From assembly GCA_947175845.1 (NCBI GenBank), contig CAMWOK010000228.1:1-5095 (forward strand): a stretch of DNA of 5,095 nucleotides, read 5' to 3'. This DNA comes from an uncultured Lachnospiraceae bacterium (GTDB lineage Bacteria > Bacillota > Clostridia > Lachnospirales > Lachnospiraceae). The notes under the pieces were generated by a model that saw only the letters and a list, made by a program, of their open reading frames with translations, made no database searches and was not told the origin of the DNA. Position numbers and translations under genes: made by a program. Of this stretch, positions 1 through 5,095 are shown piece by piece. Numbering within the stretch: the stretch's first letter is position 1; each line of letters opens with the position of its first letter.

Positions 1-77
1 TCCCTGCACTGTGTGCTGTTGTCATATATGTGACCGATCCTGTCCTGGATCTGCACTGTTCTCAATTCGCCTGTCAT
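1..77 (-). CDS. Unrecognised protein, N-terminal 25 codons only (cut by left edge)
   Basis: An ATG at 75-77 (minus strand) opens a frame that stays open to the left edge, giving 25 codons plus two bases. It begins MTGELRTVQIQDRIGHIYDN and then STQCR. It starts 22 nt after the CoA-transferase stop codon, and a GGGA sits 7 nt upstream of the ATG as a modest ribosome binding site. Spacing and strand fit a further gene of the same operon. The codons are of the same type as the neighbours. The visible part has no motif I can assign, no signal peptide and no membrane helix. Because only 77 bases are seen, a chance open frame cannot be excluded, but a competing frame starting at the nearby ATG at 88-90 stops after 22 codons. 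Confidence 0.5.
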   Translation of the reverse strand, partial: MTGELRTVQIQDRIGHIYDNSTQCR

Positions 78-99
78 ACCTGATTCCCATCCGTTTCCT

Positions 100-1440
100 T
101 TAATGTTTGTTTGACCGCCGCCAGATTTTTCGCTTCTCGGCCTCCCGGATCAGCGCATCCCGAAAATCGGGGTGCGCGATGGCGATCAGCCCCTCCGCCC
201 GCTCCCATGTAGAGCGCCCCTCAAGGTTGATCACACCGTACTCTGTCGCAAGAAAATAGACTTGGCTTCTCGGGGAGGTGATGATGTCGCCGTCAAACTG
301 CGGACGGATGCGGGAATGGTATTCGCCTTTCTTGTCCTTGTAGACAGAACTCATGCAGATAAATGCCTTGCCGCCCCTGGACGCGGAGGCACCGATAAGA
401 AAGTCGAGCTGACCTCCCGTGCCGCTGATCTGTCTGGATCCGGAACTCTCCGCCGCCACCTGCCCGTACAGATCCACCGACACACAGCTGTTGATGGAAA
501 CCATATTGTCGATCTGGGCAATGATGCCCGGCCGATTCACATACTCCAGCGGGTACGCCGCGATCCCGTGATTGTCGTCCACCCACTCATAGAGCTCGGG
601 CGAGCCGACCGCACAGCCGAACACACCTTTCCCCCTGTCTATCTTTTTCTTCCGGTTCGTCAGCTTGCCCGCCCTGTACATGCTCAGATACGCGTCGGAG
701 CAAAGCTCGGTGTGCATTCCCAAATCCCGGATATCCGACTCTGCTATCAGCTCACCAAGCGCGTTGGGCATACTGCCGATTCCCAGCTGCAGTGTCGCCC
801 CGTCGACGATGTAGGGCAGAATCTTCTGTGCGATCCTGCGGTCTGTCTCGGTAGGTATCACGGGTTTTGTTCCCGCAAACGGCTCGTGCTCACCCTCCAC
901 AATATAGTCCACATCCGAAATATGAATACATTCGTCGTAGCCTCCGTGCACTTTGGGCAGATGTTCATTCACCTCGACAATGACGACATCCGCCATGCGC
1001 GTTATGGGCGCCGCCACGCCTGTGTTGACCGAAAAATTGAAGTATCCGTGCTTATCCATGGGTGACACGCTCACCATCACGACGTTTACTTTCAGAAAAA
1101 ACTCATAGTATGCGGCATTGTTGTGAAACACCATGGGAATATAGTAGCAGAGTCCCCTGTCGCACAGCTTCCGCTCGTAGGAGGAACAGTGCCAGCTGTG
1201 ATATGTAAAGTGCTCCTGGCTCTCATCGCACTCCGCCACCGCAATCGGACCCGATATCAGATTGCCGCGTATCTTCACATCATACAGTTCGTCCCGGCGC
1301 GCGGCGAGCGCCCTGTCAAGCAGAACAGGCTTGCCAAGGCAGCTTGTGTAATCTATCCAGTCGCCGCTCTTTACCACTCCCACGGCCTCCTCGGGCGTGA
1401 CAAGCTTTGATCGGTATTGTGTCAGAAATTTTTGCAGCAT
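100..1440 (-). CDS. CoA-transferase of the butyryl-CoA:acetate / 4-hydroxybutyrate CoA-transferase family
   Basis: A 446-residue cytoplasmic enzyme of the acetyl-CoA hydrolase/transferase family (N- and C-terminal halves of that family), close to the usual length of about 440-450. By family knowledge it transfers CoA from a short acyl-CoA to acetate or a similar acid through a glutamyl-CoA intermediate. In the sequence, HISDVDYIVEG lies near residues 173-182, the CoA-binding GIGSMPNALG near 220-229, and MHTELCSDAY near 242-251, with the likely catalytic Glu at 245. GTGGQLDFLIGAS is near 340-352, and the C-terminus has the characteristic STWERAEGLIAIAHPDFRD and IWRRSN. Butyryl-CoA:acetate CoA-transferases of gut clostridia as I remember them match along the whole length, but several residues around the catalytic Glu differ (LCSDAYLSMY rather than MYVDAF-like). 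The acyl substrate could therefore be butyryl, propionyl, 4-hydroxybutyryl or another group. The ATG at 1440 is preferred over the one at 1455 because a GGAG lies 9 nt before it. It is probably co-transcribed with the membrane protein upstream, across a 65-nt gap without a clear promoter. Confidence 0.93.
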   Translation of the reverse strand: MLQKFLTQYRSKLVTPEEAVGVVKSGDWIDYTSCLGKPVLLDRALAARRDELYDVKIRGNLISGPIAVAECDESQEHFTYHSWHCSSYERKLCDRGLCYYIPMVFHNNAAYYEFFLKVNVVMVSVSPMDKHGYFNFSVNTGVAAPITRMADVVIVEVNEHLPKVHGGYDECIHISDVDYIVEGEHEPFAGTKPVIPTETDRRIAQKILPYIVDGATLQLGIGSMPNALGELIAESDIRDLGMHTELCSDAYLSMYRAGKLTNRKKKIDRGKGVFGCAVGSPELYEWVDDNHGIAAYPLEYVNRPGIIAQIDNMVSINSCVSVDLYGQVAAESSGSRQISGTGGQLDFLIGASASRGGKAFICMSSVYKDKKGEYHSRIRPQFDGDIITSPRSQVYFLATEYGVINLEGRSTWERAEGLIAIAHPDFRDALIREAEKRKIWRRSNKH

Positions 1441-1449
1441 TGTATCACA

Positions 1450-1453
1450 CTCC
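1450..1453 (-). promoter_or_regulatory. Ribosome binding site deciding the CoA-transferase start
   Basis: GGAG on the minus strand, 9 nt before the ATG at 1438-1440. It overlaps the alternative ATG at 1453-1455, which has only a weak purine stretch in front of it. The shorter 446-residue form is therefore the better start and also fits the family length. Confidence 0.7.
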
Positions 1454-1505
1454 ATTCTCGCATCTTTTCACACTGTTCTGACTTCAAAGAGCAGCATCTC
1501 AGACC

Positions 1506-1985
1506 TCAATGCCCCCTGAGATCCAGCATGGCGAAAATAGAGTCACTGCTTCCCCAGGAATAGACAATATAATAGTCATCTCCCGCAATATCTGTCTGAA
1601 ATTCCAGACCGATGTGCTCAAATGCTATAACTATCTCTGAGTCTGGCTGGCTTTCAACCTCGCACTCCCATTCGTGCTCTGCGTAGTCCGAATAATACTC
1701 TTGCAGCTCTTCCATGGAAAGCCCGCTCCGAATCAGTATCGCGCCAAAGTACTGCATTCCGTTGCCGCATCCCACCAGCTTCCCGGCCTTATACACCGTC
1801 TCAATCCATTCTGTATCCTCTGGAAGCGGCAGTGCCACAAGCGTGTCCGCCGTTTCCTTTGCAACGCGGTCGTTCACCGCTGGCGCAACCATCGTCGAAA
1901 GTATTATATAAAGAAAGATCACGGCAAGAACAAACGCAATCACGAACGTCACTATATATAAAATCGTAATTCCTATTTTACGCAT
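1506..1985 (-). CDS. Small membrane-anchored protein of unknown function
   Basis: A 159-residue protein that I do not recognise. It starts MRKIG, with basic residues before one strong hydrophobic helix at about residues 5-31. There is no lipobox cysteine and no clear signal peptidase site, so it is probably an uncleaved membrane anchor with the rest outside the cell (positive-inside rule). Residues 33-52 look like a helical linker. The remaining domain, about 53-159, is acidic and mixed alpha/beta in appearance. It carries GCGNGMQYFGAILI (72-85), an amphipathic helix SMEELQEYYSDYAEHEW (90-106), and strands near 117-121 and 137-143. Two cysteines (73, 108) could pair outside the cell. The gene begins 22 nt after the radical SAM stop codon and has a strong ribosome binding site, so the two are very likely co-transcribed. 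It may be a sensor or accessory subunit, but nothing in the sequence shows a catalytic role. Confidence 0.82.
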   Translation of the reverse strand: MRKIGITILYIVTFVIAFVLAVIFLYIILSTMVAPAVNDRVAKETADTLVALPLPEDTEWIETVYKAGKLVGCGNGMQYFGAILIRSGLSMEELQEYYSDYAEHEWECEVESQPDSEIVIAFEHIGLEFQTDIAGDDYYIVYSWGSSDSIFAMLDLRGH

Positions 1986-1994
1986 CAGCCGCCA

Positions 1995-1999
1995 CCTCC
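1995..1999 (-). promoter_or_regulatory. Ribosome binding site deciding the start of the small membrane protein
   Basis: GGAGG on the minus strand, 9 nt before the ATG at 1983-1985, within the 22-nt gap after the radical SAM stop codon. A longer form from a TTG at 2001-2003 would place this site inside the coding region and has no site of its own, so the ATG start is preferred. Confidence 0.8.
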
Positions 2000-2007
2000 A
2001 CAAATTT

Positions 2008-3414
2008 CTACTTTTGAGGCAGATTCGGCAGTTCCCTGCGCAAATCTGCCCGGATGCTCATGTGCCAGAAATACTCTCCGACAAACAACAGCTTGTGCAG
2101 CGCGTCCTCATGCAGAAGCGCATGTACCAGCCGCGGGAAGGAATAAATCTTTTTGCTCGCCTTGATATGTTCGAGCTGAAGCTCATACGGCGTCATCCGC
2201 TCCGGCCTGTGTACCGCATTGCCATTGTACTTGCTCCAGTTCCTGTGAAGCAGCTGGTTCTTGTGGCTCTCATAGACAGGTGTTCCGGGAACAAAATACA
2301 TGCACTGAATCAGCGCCCCCTTGATATGGTGCGCTATCACAAAATCAGCCAGCTTATCCCCCACGCCCACCGTGTGGTTATCCGCCCCCAGAATGAACAG
2401 GCCGCGAACGCTCAGGCCATGCCTCTGGATATTGTGGATGGACTCCACAATCTTGTCTTTGCTGCTCTTTTTGTGGTACAGCTCAAACGATTCGTCGTCG
2501 ATAAATTCAATTCCCATCGCCAGCTCCACAAACCCCGCCTTCCTGAGCAATTCAAGCATCTCATCGTCCAGACCGACCTCCCAGCGCGCCTGCACAGTAA
2601 AATGGTATCGGATCCCGCTGTCAATAATTTTCTGCAATACTGCTATCGCCCAGTTTCGGTCCGCAAAAAAGTTGTCATCCGTAATCCACACAGCCTTGAG
2701 CAGCCTGTGATGCCCTTCCTCCTGAAACGCGATGGTCCGTCGGATATCCTCCAGCACTTTTTCCGGTGTCCGCGTCCTGACCCGCCGCCCGAAATGGCGC
2801 ACAAGCGCACAGTAATCACAGTTGTGCGGGCATCCCCTGGACGCGTGAACCTGCCCCCACAAAGTATTGTGGCCTGCCATTTTCCTGTAGCGGTACACAA
2901 GATTCTTATCCGGAATCGTCTCAAACTGCTCTGGCGGCCTGCGCTCCCCGGTATGTACCAGCTTTTTGCCCTTTCGGTACGCCACGCCCGCGAATGCCGG
3001 CGTCTCTCCCGCATCCACCGCTTTCACCATCTCGAGGATGGACTCGTCCCCCTCCCCCAGCAGAACATAGTCGCAGTATTTCACAGCCTCCTTATAATTC
3101 ATGGAGGCATGAAGACCGCCCATCACGACGACAGCCCTGCTCTTTTTCTTAAAATACCGCGCCAGCTGATACCCCCGCACTGCGTTGAAGGTAAAGATAC
3201 CGATAAAAATGATGTCCGCGTCCACGATGTCCTTCATGACCAGACGCGATATGGCCTCGCTGTACATCAGGGTATCCGGCACCTTCTCCTTCACAATCGT
3301 CGCCAGCGTATTCAGCCCCACCGAGGGCGTCCTGATATACCTGTCATACACAAAATAATTCAATGGCGTCGGCTTATACGGCCTGTTTCCCGGTTCTACA
3401 AAACGTACTTTCAT
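2008..3414 (-). CDS. B12-binding-type radical SAM protein, substrate unknown
   Basis: A 468-residue Fe-S oxidoreductase-like protein of the B12-binding-domain/radical SAM group. Residues about 1-135 form a Rossmann-like B12-type domain, with VVVMGGLHAS near 95-104 and YVLLGEGDESI near 116-126, the usual hallmarks. The canonical His ligand motif DxHxxG is not present, which is common in this group, so cobalamin use is unproven. The radical SAM core follows: CPHNCDYC places cluster cysteines at 195, 199 and 202. Further core features are VWITDDNFF (242-250), VQARWEVGLDDEMLELLRKAG (274-294) and AMGIEFIDDESF (299-310). The tail, from about MYFVPGTPVYE (372-382) through RPERMTPYEL (403-412) to the end, resembles the C-terminal extension often seen in this family. 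Such enzymes make a 5'-deoxyadenosyl radical from SAM; many methylate or rearrange lipids, tetrapyrroles or natural products. The ATG at 3414 has AAGGGG 6 nt upstream; the frame is open to 3594, but the promoter lies inside that stretch. It is the first gene of the left operon. Confidence 0.92.
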   Translation of the reverse strand: MKVRFVEPGNRPYKPTPLNYFVYDRYIRTPSVGLNTLATIVKEKVPDTLMYSEAISRLVMKDIVDADIIFIGIFTFNAVRGYQLARYFKKKSRAVVVMGGLHASMNYKEAVKYCDYVLLGEGDESILEMVKAVDAGETPAFAGVAYRKGKKLVHTGERRPPEQFETIPDKNLVYRYRKMAGHNTLWGQVHASRGCPHNCDYCALVRHFGRRVRTRTPEKVLEDIRRTIAFQEEGHHRLLKAVWITDDNFFADRNWAIAVLQKIIDSGIRYHFTVQARWEVGLDDEMLELLRKAGFVELAMGIEFIDDESFELYHKKSSKDKIVESIHNIQRHGLSVRGLFILGADNHTVGVGDKLADFVIAHHIKGALIQCMYFVPGTPVYESHKNQLLHRNWSKYNGNAVHRPERMTPYELQLEHIKASKKIYSFPRLVHALLHEDALHKLLFVGEYFWHMSIRADLRRELPNLPQK

Positions 3415-3420
3415 CCCATT

Positions 3421-3426
3421 CCCCTT
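3421..3426 (-). promoter_or_regulatory. Ribosome binding site of the radical SAM gene
   Basis: AAGGGG on the minus strand, 6 nt before the ATG at 3412-3414. It supports the 468-residue start, where the family-like MKVRFVEPG begins. Confidence 0.65.
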
Positions 3427-3462
3427 TCTTCCCTGCACACAACAGCCCCCCGCCAGCCTATT

Positions 3463-3511
3463 CCCAAGACGATCGTATTCAATGCAAGCCCCGCCCGATT
3501 GCTGTCTTGGG
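3463..3511 (-). repeat. Inverted repeat forming a hairpin in the leader RNA
   Basis: In the minus-strand RNA, CCCAAGAC (3511-3504) pairs perfectly with GTCTTGGG (3470-3463). After an AGCA/C internal loop, ATCG (3499-3496) pairs with CGAT (3475-3472), leaving a 20-nt loop. It lies between the predicted transcription start and the ribosome binding site. It is not followed by a U-run. Confidence 0.5.
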
Positions 3512-3552
3512 CTTCTTAAGGGCATCCTTTCTTTTTTGCAGTTTCTAAGACT

Positions 3553-3581
3553 ATTATATTTTTGTGCGGCAAAAAAGTCAA
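3553..3581 (-). promoter_or_regulatory. Sigma-A-type promoter of the radical SAM operon
   Basis: On the minus strand there is a -35 box TTGACT (3581-3576), a spacer of exactly 17 bases, and a perfect -10 box TATAAT (3558-3553). The 30 bases before the -35 are AT-rich with A/T runs, like an UP element. The start point is expected at about A3546. This matches the vegetative consensus in 11 of 12 positions, so expression is probably substantial unless the leader or an unseen operator limits it. Confidence 0.85.
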
Positions 3582-3658
3582 GTTTAAATAGCATTTGTTA
3601 TTTATTATCCTTGATATTTTTTCTGCCATTCCCCTTACCGCAGACAGCCCGTATTTCT

Positions 3659-4459
3659 TTATAGATACAGATCTTTCCTGTCAAACACTGCGATTCCTGC
3701 GGCGTACAATACTATGGCGCCCGCAAAGCGCACAGCTGCCCCCGCTGCCGCCGAGCATTCGCCCGCAAGAATGCCCTCCGGATCAAACAGCGTAAAAAAT
3801 GTGAAATATTTTATTTTTTCTGCTTTCCCGCCAACATTGGCCAGCATCTGAAGCACATACATAAACGCTGGAATCCCCGCGCCAAACGCTACGCTGTATT
3901 TCACATCGGAAAAAACACACGAGCCCAGAAAACATATCCCTCCGATAAACAGGTGCAGGCTTAACAGCCCGCTGTTCAGCCAAATGAGTTGTGCTATTTC
4001 CAGCTCTCCCGACAGGCCGTTTGCGATACAAAGCAGTTCTACGACTGTGCTGTAAACAACAAGAAATACAATGTCACTCACAAGCACTGCCATCTGTGTG
4101 GCTGCAATGGTGCAGCGCTTTACCGGTGCCGCCGCCAGAGAAACCATGGAGCCTTTCTCCACATATTTTGCAATCAGGGCGTTTCCGCGCAGAATGCAGA
4201 ATATCATGGGAAAGATCAGCAGGATAAATCCATAGAGATACGACACCATAAATCCCAGAAGACTTGCGGCGTCCGCTTTCATGCCTACAGCCGCCATCAG
4301 CTCCGGCATCACCTCCACAAAGCTGTCCAGCATTTTCATCATTTCCGGGTCATACATACTGATAATAATCGAAACGTACATGGTGATAACTGCGCAGATC
4401 ACCACCATCAGCTTGATACTGCCTTTCATCTCGCGTTTATACAGTGCCTTGCTAATCAT
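3659..4459 (-). CDS. ABC-2-type transporter permease
   Basis: A 266-residue membrane protein, a usual length for ABC-2 permeases that work with a separate ATPase. About six hydrophobic helices are visible, near residues 16-35, 66-90, 117-143, 158-183, 188-208 and 240-260. The acidic segment 36-65 between helices 1 and 2 is probably outside. The cytoplasmic stretch VEKGSMVSLAAAPVKRCTIAATQ (100-122) is the typical coupling region of this family, of the form 'EKG-(S/T)-M...L...PV-(K/S)-R'. With the ATPase encoded directly upstream it would form an exporter in the cytoplasmic membrane. The cargo (peptide, antibiotic, lipid or other) cannot be read from the sequence. The ATG at 4457-4459 is chosen over longer in-frame starts (4474, 4576) because GGAGGG lies 7 nt before it and because the longer forms overlap the ATPase domain extensively. 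Its stop is 77 nt upstream of the -35 box of the next operon. Confidence 0.9.
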   Translation of the reverse strand: MISKALYKREMKGSIKLMVVICAVITMYVSIIISMYDPEMMKMLDSFVEVMPELMAAVGMKADAASLLGFMVSYLYGFILLIFPMIFCILRGNALIAKYVEKGSMVSLAAAPVKRCTIAATQMAVLVSDIVFLVVYSTVVELLCIANGLSGELEIAQLIWLNSGLLSLHLFIGGICFLGSCVFSDVKYSVAFGAGIPAFMYVLQMLANVGGKAEKIKYFTFFTLFDPEGILAGECSAAAGAAVRFAGAIVLYAAGIAVFDRKDLYL

Positions 4460-5095
4460 GTTTTTTCCCTCCATAATACTCCATAAAAATTTCTTCCAGA
4501 CTCTGTTTTGTCGTGACTGTAACTGCAAGTCCATCGCATATTCCGTCAAAATCGCGCGCGAATGCCTCCGCGTCATCCCTGTCGTTCAGCGTTACCGTAT
4601 ACTGACGGACATGGCGCTTTCGCAGTGCGGCTGCAGAGTCAACCACTGCCATCTTTCCCTCCTGGATCATGCCGATACGGTCGCAGGTGCGCTCAACCTC
4701 CTCAAACATATGGCTCGACATCAGGATCGTTTTGCCGCGCTTCTTTTCCTCTGCCACGAACTCAACAAACCGTTTTTGCATCAGCGGATCAAGCCCGCTG
4801 GTCGGTTCGTCGAGGATGAGTATATCCGGATCATGCATGAAAGCCGCGACAATGCCAAGCTTTTGTTTCATTCCCTTGCTCATCTTTTTAATTTTGCCGC
4901 CCGGATTCAAATCAAAGCGCTCCAACAGCTCTCTCTGCCGCCCTTGTGCACCAATTTTGCGGTACTCTGCAACAAATTTCAAAAACTCTGCACCCGACAT
5001 GTCATCAAAAAAACTGATTTCACCGGGGATGTAGCCAAGTTTTGCCTGGATGCTGTCGCGCTCCTTCCAGCAGTCCCGGCCTTCGATTGTACACC
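4452..5095 (-). CDS. ABC transporter ATP-binding protein (N-terminus outside the window)
   Basis: 213 codons are visible and the frame runs past the right edge; the ATG at 4998-5000 is internal, not the start. The part upstream of that ATG reads CTIEGRDCWKE and then QAKLGYIPGEISFFDDM, which is clearly conserved ATPase sequence. In visible numbering, the Q-loop region is GYIPGE (20-25), with PGE in place of the common PQ, as in BcrA-like exporters. The signature is MSKGMKQKLG (71-80) and Walker B plus D-loop is ILILDEPTSGLDP (91-103). The switch histidine is in MSSH (125-128). The C-terminal part ends SLEEIFMEYYG, typical of ATPases of ABC-2 exporters. Walker A and roughly the first 65 residues are missing beyond the edge. 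It powers the adjacent permease, whose start codon it overlaps by 8 bases. BcrA-like drug or bacteriocin export and self-protection are possible, but the substrate is unknown. Confidence 0.95.
   Translation of the reverse strand, partial: CTIEGRDCWKERDSIQAKLGYIPGEISFFDDMSGAEFLKFVAEYRKIGAQGRQRELLERFDLNPGGKIKKMSKGMKQKLGIVAAFMHDPDILILDEPTSGLDPLMQKRFVEFVAEEKKRGKTILMSSHMFEEVERTCDRIGMIQEGKMAVVDSAAALRKRHVRQYTVTLNDRDDAEAFARDFDGICDGLAVTVTTKQSLEEIFMEYYGGKKHD
4467..4472 (-). promoter_or_regulatory. Ribosome binding site of the permease, inside the ATPase gene
   Basis: GGAGGG on the minus strand, 7 nt before the ATG at 4457-4459. It lies within the last codons of the ATPase frame, which encode YGGKKHD. 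It settles the start of the permease and fits coupled translation of the two subunits. Confidence 0.8.

Larger units (their letters stand above)
3415..3546 (-). promoter_or_regulatory. Predicted 5' leader of the radical SAM operon
   Basis: From the expected transcription start near 3546 to the ATG at 3414 there are about 132 untranslated bases, long for a simple leader. It contains an inverted repeat (3463-3475 with 3496-3511), a G-rich stretch near 3443-3453 as read on the minus strand, and the ribosome binding site at 3421-3426. I could not match it to a known riboswitch; cobalamin-riboswitch boxes are not apparent. There is no U-tract after the hairpin, so a transcription attenuator is unlikely. 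The leader is open in the radical SAM frame, but the ATG at 3523-3525 has its purine stretch directly abutting it and would add a low-complexity, non-family-like 37 residues. Confidence 0.45.

Noticed and set aside
21..34. Operator-like palindrome GTCA-N6-TGAC
   Set aside because: It lies within the probable coding region at the left edge, is short, and is not near any promoter.
4..59. 9-base direct repeat CTGCACTGT at 4-12 and 51-59
   Set aside because: The copies fall in different reading phases of the edge gene and have no third copy; chance is sufficient.
172..1065. 297-codon open frame on the plus strand opposite the CoA-transferase gene
   Set aside because: Antisense shadow of a well-conserved gene; no ribosome binding site context or domain supports it.
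1496..1522. 7-bp inverted repeat (ATCTCAG / CTGAGAT) around the stop of the small membrane protein as a terminator
   Set aside because: The stem is short with a 13-nt loop, and on the transcribed strand no U-run follows. It is too weak to call a terminator.
2014..3519. 501-codon open frame on the plus strand opposite the radical SAM gene
   Set aside because: The minus strand encodes clear radical SAM and B12-domain motifs. The plus frame is rich in His, Pro and Arg, has no recognisable domain, and reads as an antisense shadow of a GC-biased gene.
3415..3546. Cobalamin riboswitch in the leader of the B12-type radical SAM gene
   Set aside because: The leader is shorter than usual for that class and I could not find its conserved boxes; only a simple hairpin is evident.
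3516..3629. 37-codon minus-strand frame starting MAEKISRIINN across the promoter
   Set aside because: Its purine-rich stretch abuts the ATG with almost no spacing, and the frame runs through the -35 and -10 boxes of the radical SAM promoter. It is most likely chance.
3416..3636. 11-base direct repeat (CCATTCCCCTT at 3416-3426 and 3626-3636)
   Set aside because: The first copy is explained by the ribosome binding site of the radical SAM gene. Two copies of a low-complexity 11-mer without further structure are not convincing.

Overview
The window looks like a chromosomal segment of an anaerobic, gut-type Bacillota, most likely a Lachnospiraceae-like clostridium. I infer this from three things: a CoA-transferase of the butyryl-CoA:acetate / 4-hydroxybutyrate CoA-transferase family, strong GGAG-type ribosome binding sites, and a textbook sigma-A promoter in an AT-rich gap between genes of moderate GC. 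No 16S or other taxonomic marker is present, so this is inference. Every supported gene is on the minus strand, so transcription runs from the right edge to the left.

Right part (about 3659-5095): the last two genes of an ABC-2 exporter operon. The ATP-binding subunit is cut by the right edge and its Walker A is outside. It overlaps by 8 bases the start of a six-helix permease, and the permease ribosome binding site lies within the ATPase reading frame. The cargo is unknown.

Middle (3415-3658): a 244-base gap. It holds a near-consensus promoter facing left (TTGACT, 17-base spacer, TATAAT) and a predicted 5' leader of about 132 nt with an 8+4 bp hairpin. I see no intrinsic terminator for the exporter operon here.

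Left part (1-3414): a probable operon driven by that promoter. First comes a 468-residue radical SAM protein with an N-terminal B12-binding-type domain and a CxxxCxxC cluster motif. It is followed 22 nt later by a 159-residue protein with one N-terminal membrane helix and an acidic outer domain of unknown function. A 446-residue CoA-transferase with an intact catalytic-glutamate motif follows. At the left edge are the first 25 codons of another gene that I do not recognise. The CoA-transferase probably moves CoA between acetate and a short acyl-CoA at the end of fermentation. How the radical SAM protein and its membrane-anchored neighbour relate to it is not visible; they may simply share a transcript.

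Three start codons were moved inward from the longest open frames because the ribosome binding sites, and in one case the promoter, rule out the longer forms. There are no RNA genes, CRISPR arrays, insertion sequences or phage genes in the window. I see no clear sign of a new multi-gene system. The least explained items are the radical SAM / membrane protein pair and the structured leader in front of it.
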